Assembly: GCA_011319805.1 (NCBI GenBank)
Contig: SJRY01000250.1
Span: forward strand, 620,001-684,000
Direction of reading: 5' to 3'
Origin: Macrocybe gigantea
Lineage: Eukaryota > Basidiomycota > Agaricomycetes > Agaricales > Callistosporiaceae
DNA length: 64,000 nucleotides
The notes below the pieces were generated by a model. It was not told the DNA's origin and made no database searches. It worked only from the letters and a program-made list of their open reading frames with translations. This document shows positions 58,101-64,000 of the stretch, piece after piece; positions within the stretch are counted from its first letter, which is position 1, and each line of letters starts with the position of its first letter. A program made the position numbers and the translations under genes.

Positions 58101-59319
58101 TTCATGCGCGATCGGAGTGTCAACTACTTTTGGATGCGGCAATGATATCGTCTCTTCAGAAATGAGCATGGATTCTGGCGGGGAAGGTTTTGGAAACGGC
58201 ACTGTTTTTGTAGCTATAAAGACAGCAGGAGTGACAGCAGCTTAGCAACTTACCAAGATTTTGTGGCAGGGCACTCTCGGAATCATCGATAGTTATATCT
58301 TTCATAACTCGATCCATTTCCGAGTCGTGGCCAAGGAGATCTTATCGACAATCAACCAGAATGAAATAGACATTGGGAGAAGGGAATCGTTACTGGATTG
58401 CAATGCAGACTGTGAACCGATTGACATGCGCAATGACTCATGTGGAGTGCTAGTTACGAAGGGAGGTGTTATTTCCCCTGCGTTCGACTTATTCGAGAAT
58501 GTGTGCGGTTCGTACGCGTCGTCTGAAGTTATGTCTGTGGAGCATGTTGCGTCAGTAACGGGCATAGTGTCGAAGAGACCGATCTTACCGTCAAAATCGG
58601 ACAAATGCTGGTTCTTGATTTGCGAACGAGAGGTTGAGAGCTGTTTCCTCAACAGTTCGAATGTGGTGCTCGAGGAGTCTCTAGATCGGAAGCTACGATG
58701 CGGCGACGGCTCTATAAGCGTGGATGAAAATCTGTATGCGTCAAAGGGGAGGAAAAGACGCACTAATGTCGATCTCTTCATCACTCATGCTTCTCCGTTT
58801 TCCTTTGAACTTGGACAGTGTGCCGTTGGCATCTGGACTCTTCTCGACTTCGCTGCCGTCGATGCTATTTCGTCTCGGTCTGCCCTTGCCCTTGATTGGG
58901 GTGTCTCCGGGTTCGCGCAAAGCATGAGAGAAAATGTCTCTGATGCTCGAATGAGCAAGGCTCGTAGTTCGGGGAGGGGCTTCGCTGGGAGAATCGAGGT
59001 CGGAGTCAACAATAGAGGTAGCGCGGGAAGTCACGCGTTCTGTGCTGGGTGATTTTGACTTGACGGGAACGCGCGAAAGCAGGGCACGCAGGCGTGCCGC
59101 TGGAGTATCCAATGGATCAGCGGGAACTGCGGCGGACGACATTCTGGGGGTAGACTGCTCCTCTGTGTCGTCGTCGTCCCGGTTGAGATCGACGGTCGCA
59201 TCCACGGAGGTTGACCTTGTAAATTCAGGATAGGACGACCCGGCGAGGTCATTGGGATACAGCGAGGCTTGTCGTGACAGCCTGAGACGAGGAATGGTAA
59301 CCGGCGAAAGGCTCTCCAT
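55138..59319 (-). CDS. Very large disordered protein with C-terminal membrane anchor and PPGAW repeats
   Basis: Unrecognised; the evidence suggests one gene. The start at 59319 gives MESLSPVTIPRLRLSRQASL. Long disordered exons follow (SRVPVKSKSPSTERVTSRAT, SFRSRDSSSTTFELLRKQLS, MDPKSAIRMEPDDDLNADRT, a charged RERIRDLERERNQERE coil). The 57.6-55.8 kb exon carries FAKTPRPPGAWADTPV and RTPAPPGAWVKTPT, two copies of a TPxPPGAWxxTP motif, and the paired RFVDAFGREQ / NIVDAMGRELDR. A coiled-coil (RLSESIRSVRMDIRKTIEGL) precedes one hydrophobic segment, IWLCVLSLQLFAFFIMYR. After an intron comes a tail of about 70 residues, AKHLFLTTYYDPFYPDLHLY, ending IESVSSWPPT. A tail of this type with a single membrane span suits a nuclear-envelope or spindle-pole protein, but that is inference. 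Confidence 0.7.
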
Positions 59320-59393
59320 CACGGCTCAGGTGTCTCCACCTTCGCGTTGTCAACGGTTTGCCCGAAAGTCACGTGATATTCCAAACAACGCGC

Positions 59394-60546
59394 TCATCCT
59401 ACATACTGCCGAACCAGGCGCTCCCAGCACGTCGCAATTTGCATGTGCTCTCCTACGCAACTTTCAAAGATGACACCTCCTCTCTCGTCAAGCGCACGAA
59501 GGCCAATCCAGTCCTCTAGGTATAGCGGCTGCAGTCGCATGGGGGTGACGGATCTCACGCTCACAGGCTCGACGGACAACACTCTTTGAGCGTTCGCACT
59601 TTCCACCTCCTCCGAGCCGAACCAGGCGCTTTCTTTCGGAATGACCGTCTTGTCTTCCGTAAATATGACAAGAACAAATCTATTGAGAGAACTCAGCATC
59701 CCGGCATAACTTGCATTGCGCCTCTCGGCGACTTCGTTGTTGATGTCCGCCAAGAAATGATTCGCGGACAGGTATGTCTCTAGATTTGCTGGATCCCGAT
59801 AGTATTGCGCCTAGGATACCTATCTGTCTCTGCCAGAACGGCTAATGAAAAAAATGGAGGACAGACCTGAATAAGATTCTCTTGTGCCCACTCGCTGTAT
59901 ATCGCACCTTTGGCTGCACGCCGCGCTACTTGACACAAAACATCCCAAAACCGACATCCAGGAATATCCGAAATACCCATGTGTTGTGATCCAAACGTGA
60001 TAAGGTTATGGACGGGAGGAAAATTATAGCGCTCAACATAAGCGCGGAGGAATTGGCCACCTGAAGGAGTTTCAGCAGAGTCCAAGATATTGCGCACAAC
60101 CGTTGACGGACCTTGAGAAAAGCCGATGGCATCGAAGCCATCTTTCAGCTCTGGAATGTCCCGTATCTGTTGAGCCACTAGTTCTAGTTGGTCATTCACT
60201 TTCCCGTACTGAAAAAGATACTAAGATGGTGAGCAGTTGAAATCAATGCAAGCGCACAAATCCCGCTTGTCTGTCCTTTTCTGGATCCTTGTCCACGTAG
60301 ATTGAGTGTATGAAAATCCCTGGATAGATGTCTTGGACGAGAGACGCGAACTCCAGCATCCCTGGAGAAGAGTGAGTGTCGCCTGTATTCGATGAGCACT
60401 ACTGGTCGTGCGACAGCAACGTAGCAGATCAGACAACCTAATCCATGCCATACCACAAGCGCTGTCGGGGGGTGGGTTGGCGCAGCAACTGCATGAGAAA
60501 CGAAGAGAAAGAGCACAAATGACCACAAGCCACACAGGACGAGCAT
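59394..60546 (-). CDS. PPT1: Palmitoyl-protein thioesterase (PPT1)
   Basis: Lysosomal/vacuolar lipase that removes S-linked fatty acids from proteins. The start at 60546 gives a signal peptide, MLVLCGLWSFVLFLFVSHAV, followed by PTHPPTALVVWHGLG. After introns, VNDQLELVAQQIRDIPELKD is followed by GFDAIGFSQG, the nucleophile elbow GxSxG, and GQFLRAYVERYNFPPVHNLI, TFGSQHMGISDIPGCR. The last exon has ASYAGMLSSLNRFVLVIFTE, DKTVIPKESAWFG (catalytic Asp region) and FESCVGEHMQIATCWERLVR (catalytic His region), with a stop at 59394. An in-frame ATG at 60663 would place the signal peptide too far in. The next gene (minus) starts only 74 nt downstream. Confidence 0.92.
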
Positions 60547-60698
60547 GAAGGGATGTGCACAAGGAATTAGTGTCATGTGATTCATTCGACGCTCCGCAAG
60601 CCCATAAAGCAGGAGATGGGACTTTCCACTGAGCACTCGTCTGCGCATCGTAACTCGAGACATTATCCTCAGACTTCAGCAAGTCTCGAGTTTACAAC

Positions 60699-61421
60699 AT
60701 GACATCTTCAGCTCAGTTCCGAGTCGAGCGCGGTCTTTATCCATGGGTCATCTCTGAGGTATCGCCAGGTATCGCGCGACGTCTGTAAGTTTCACCACCT
60801 ATCCACTTGGCATGATTCTTATTGCATTCCAGGTCGAAGCACAGGCAGACTAAGCTAACCATCCCGGAAAAGATGTTTATGATCGAGCATGCTTTCCCTT
60901 CAGATCCACTGGCAGATAGGAGGACAAGGTCAGGCCAGTAGAGCTCGAGGAGCCGCCGCCGAACAGAGCCTTTGCACTAGTTTTGTTCAAAGACGCTCGC
61001 GTCAACGCCCACCACTCAGACTGCCGCCTGTCTCCAGAGACGATGATCCACACAACGCACCACCTCCGGACAGAAATAGAGTTTGCCCATGCAATCGAAC
61101 AAACAATTTCGCCTCTAGAAAGGTCAAGGACAGCAAACGGCGGAACTTACATATAGTGAAATGGGAATATCGAGCAGGGACGGTAGCGTCTTGCGGCTAA
61201 ATGACGGTGCGCTTTGCTCTCGCCGGTGTAGTATTTCGTCGTGTTCACGGATTCTCTCCACTGTTCATGCAGACAGATTCACTAGTCATTGTGGAGTGAA
61301 CTGGTTATCAGATGTCACCGAAATGTTCTTTGGTAGTTTTCTTCGAGGATATGAGAGCACTAGGAGAGCACTCGACTCTTGGAGGCACCGCTTCTCGAGT
61401 CCCCTTGGAGGACGGTTGTAG
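60699..61421 (+). CDS. Hypothetical protein, exon structure unresolved
   Basis: Probable small gene, not recognised. The first exon reads MTSSAQFRVERGLYPWVISE with VSPGIARRL, then an intron of about 45 nt, then SKHRQTKLTIPEKMFMIEHA and FPSDPLADRRT. Beyond about 60920 three frames stay open. One reads DKVRPVELEEPPPNRAFALV and LFKDARVNAHHSD; another runs through an Arg/Pro-rich stretch to about 61200, and a further frame covers 61161-61421 (FTSHCGVNWLSDVTEMFFGS). I cannot decide the joins, so the end is provisional. It is divergent from PPT1, with the start codons 152 bp apart. Confidence is low because no conserved domain is visible. Confidence 0.4.
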
Positions 61422-62071
61422 AAAATCACCGTGCCGATTTGTCACGTTTCATTGTCCGCCTTATCGTTGATCTCGGATTCCTGCACTGGCCGGCCTTCAG
61501 TAAGTATAAGTATGTCTCTTAGGAGAGATATAGCAATGTTGCCGCTTATCACGGAGCCTACAATCGCAACGAGCAGGTGGTCTCATCCGCTCTCGCTTGC
61601 ATTCCGTGGGCTGAGGGTTGAAAGATCTGACCTAGTCGGGTGATAATGCATAATACCATCAACCTCAGTACAGATCCTAAACCTTCCAAAACTTGCGATA
61701 AACCCTGTATGTCATGACAGTAATCGTGGCAGAAATCTAAGGATGGAGACCTGTTGATGTGGATCATTGAACACATCTGCACTGTTCCATCCTGCACTTA
61801 TCCTAGGAACCGACCGTAGCCACATGGCCCTTTTGTCACGTATACGTTCATCATTTTAATATGTAGCCCGATCAAGTGATGAAGTATGCTGTATGGGATT
61901 GAACACTTCCTGCAGGCGCGGCGTGCGGTGCTTCCGACGTTTTGGGCAACGAGAGCACATGGGCATGTCCATATCTCGGTTCAAGGGGTTGCAAAGGCGA
62001 GTTAAGTAGGCCCTCAAACACCACGGTATCGGCTTTCGTGTTTTCTCCCTTAGAGCTGCACCGTCCTTCCG
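61422..62071. other. Intergenic region upstream of nucleoside transporter
   Basis: About 650 bp. Several short open frames on both strands (61431-61643 +, 61558-61797 -, 61856-62149 -) have no recognisable similarity and overlap. It should hold the transporter promoter. No repeat or RNA gene was seen. Confidence 0.4.
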
Positions 62072-64000
62072 ATGTCGCTCATCCACAACGAGAGGGAGGA
62101 TTATATTACCACAACGTCTGGCGCCGCTGTACATACTGGCCATCCCCAACCCATGCAGCGCACGTCCTCCGAGTCCTTCTCTAGGGAAAAGACTCGATCA
62201 GATAGCGGAGCCATCCACGTTGCAGACCCAGACCCAGAGTACTTTGCTGCGAAAGAGGAAGAGGAGATTGACCATGAGAAGGCAGTATGGCATGCCTTCT
62301 ATCTCAATTACCGTCCATACGTCCTCACAGGCGTCGCATTGGCTATCTTGGGCTGGTGGATCAGTGCAACAGTTTTGGAGGCTACCAGGCATCGATGGCA
62401 TGTAGTTCTTCTTTCCGACCTTCTGCAAATTGTTCACGAACCCTAAAGGATAGTGCAAACAATTTTTGCCTGGGCATTCATTTTGTGAGCTTTTTGCCTC
62501 AACAGTTGCCCTATGGCTTATTTTTCTTTCATGACCATGCACTCAAGTATCATAGCTTTCCGGTTCATACCTAATTCTGTAGTCACACGACCAGTCGGCG
62601 CTGTTTGGGGACCACTGGTTCAAGAGCCATGGTACCGCATGCCTTATAACTTGAGGCTTACGATTGGATGGTTATGTCTTCTGGGTATTGCATTTGGTTC
62701 TGCGTTCGGCTTCAAACTGCAAGAGGTTCGAGTCACTTACCCCTACTCACGGGCTCTCTGAATGCTTATTTCTGGACACAGGGAACGACGTACGGCGACA
62801 GGGCTATCTCCGTGCTTGGGCTCGCCGTTTTTCAGTTTTGCTTCTGGCTCACATCATCAAACCGCAAGGAGATCCCATGGTAATGAAATCGTAAATAAAG
62901 AATGATTAGGGCACGCTGACGAGCTGTTTATAGGCCCACCGTCATTGTTGGATTATTTTTGCAACAAGCCATTGCGCTCTTCGTTTTGAAGACCGATGCT
63001 GGCTTTTCCATTTTTAAATGGATAGCGACTCTTGCGGGCGATTTCCTTAATGAAGCCACTTCCGGGGCAAGTTTTTTCTTCGACACCGAGACTATCGCAA
63101 AACATTGGTTCTTTGTCAACACCGTGCGCTTGCTTATTATCTGTTCAGCTTTGATACCGCCTTACGTGGCCGTAGCTTTCCTCCATCATCTTCTTCATAG
63201 CGTGTGTCCAAATGATGTATTATCTTGGTGTCATGCAATGGATCATCAAGAACTTGTGCGTACCCGTCACATTCAACGGTGCTGGAAACAGCAAGCTCAC
63301 ACCGTTGACCAAGCGCTTGGTTCTTTTTTAAACTTATGAATGTGTCGGGCGCGGAAGCAGTAGTAGCGGCCGCTTCGCCTTGGATTGGACAAGGTGTCGT
63401 GCACCCGTTTCATAGTGGCAAAACACTAACTATTGAGAAGGTGAATCCGCGTGTCTTGTGCGTCCTTACGTTGATCGTACGCCATTGTCCCTTCGCCACG
63501 TTTCGACGCGCTGACCCCTGTTTGCATAGTCATGACCGAGTCCGAACTTCGTGAGTGTACAATGAACAGACTTCTCGCTCGGCATCGAACTTTGTTTTGA
63601 AGACGTCACCATGACTTCTGGCTTTTCAACAATCGCGGGATCCGTCCTTGCGGCTTACATCAACCTCGGCGTTCCTGCTCAAAATTTGGTCACCTCTTCT
63701 GTCATGAGCATACCTGCATCGATTGCGATCAGCAAGATGCGGCTTCCGGAGACGGAAGAACCTGTCACGCGAGGGCACGTTACTGTGGATCGAGGAGAAA
63801 GCAAAGCAAAGGCTCCCGTAAGACTGGCCCTGTCCTATCGTCCTATTCATTTTACTCACTTTATCTAGGCAAACGCTCTTCATGCATTCAGTCAGGGTGC
63901 CGTTTTTGGTCTTATCGTCGCGGGTCAAATCCTGTGAGTCAGTCGTGCGATTTAAATGGTTCCAATACTCATGGAGTGCCATAGGACCAATGTATTGACT
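62072..64000 (+). CDS. Concentrative nucleoside transporter (CNT family), 3' end beyond window
   Basis: Ion-coupled nucleoside importer of the plasma membrane. The start at 62072 gives [20 protein letters not shown]. Then [25 protein letters not shown] after a GC-AG intron (62398-62448), and [16 protein letters not shown]. The core reads [109 protein letters not shown] and [21 protein letters not shown] and [13 protein letters not shown] are signature sequences of the CNT family. The C-terminal part, [15 protein letters not shown], continues past the window. Many short introns. Pairs functionally with the nucleoside hydrolase at 36.5 kb. Confidence 0.93.

Noticed and set aside
1..64000. Secondary-metabolite or defence gene cluster
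   Set aside because: One P450 at the edge is not accompanied by a synthase, methyltransferase or cluster regulator. The neighbours are housekeeping genes.

Overview
This is a gene-dense stretch of nuclear DNA from a filamentous fungus, most probably a mushroom-forming basidiomycete (Agaricomycetes). That placement rests on many short introns of about 50-60 nt per gene, gaps of 50-700 bp between genes, unmistakably fungal proteins (DASH subunit Dad2, Bub2, a Pho80-type cyclin, a Ran1-type kinase, ATP-dependent PEP carboxykinase), and agaric-like versions of MED1, MED12, MED14 and UTP6. I see no transposon, tRNA, rRNA, CRISPR array or bacterial operon. All assignments come from reading translated exons by eye. 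Exon joins are given only where I worked them out.

Left third (1-22 kb): a cytochrome P450 cut by the window start (-), a DMAC1-like mini-protein (+), a mitochondrial enoyl-CoA hydratase (-), a YCII-domain protein (-), Mediator subunit MED12 (-) head-to-head with DASH subunit DAD2 (+), an SCY1-like pseudokinase (-) head-to-head with Mediator subunit MED14 (+), the Holliday-junction nuclease subunit SLX1 (-) and a GNAT acetyltransferase (-).

Middle (22-46 kb): PEP carboxykinase (+), a PHD-finger protein (-), a polytopic membrane protein (+), the DNA primase small subunit (+), an unknown protein (-), an AP-4-epsilon-like adaptin (-) only 48 bp from BUB2 (+), an atypical bZIP protein (-), a nucleoside hydrolase (-), RACK1 (+), an unknown protein (-), GOT1 (-), a disordered protein (-) and UTP6 (+).

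Right third (46-64 kb): a Ran1-type kinase (+), a Pho80-type cyclin (-), ribosomal protein L12 (+), Mediator subunit MED1 (-), a very large disordered protein with a C-terminal membrane anchor (-), palmitoyl-protein thioesterase (-), a poorly resolved gene (+), and a concentrative nucleoside transporter (+) that runs off the window.

The strongest non-protein signal is a pair of U24 (snR24-type) C/D-box snoRNAs in inverted orientation. One lies in a 179-nt intron of RACK1, the host gene also used in budding yeast (ASC1). The other lies on the opposite strand in a 167-nt intron predicted in the 5' leader of the adjacent, divergently transcribed nucleoside hydrolase. Other notable points are three Mediator subunit genes within 50 kb, four homology-supported GC-AG introns, and a probable GA-AG intron in UTP6 directly followed by one of the GC-AG introns.
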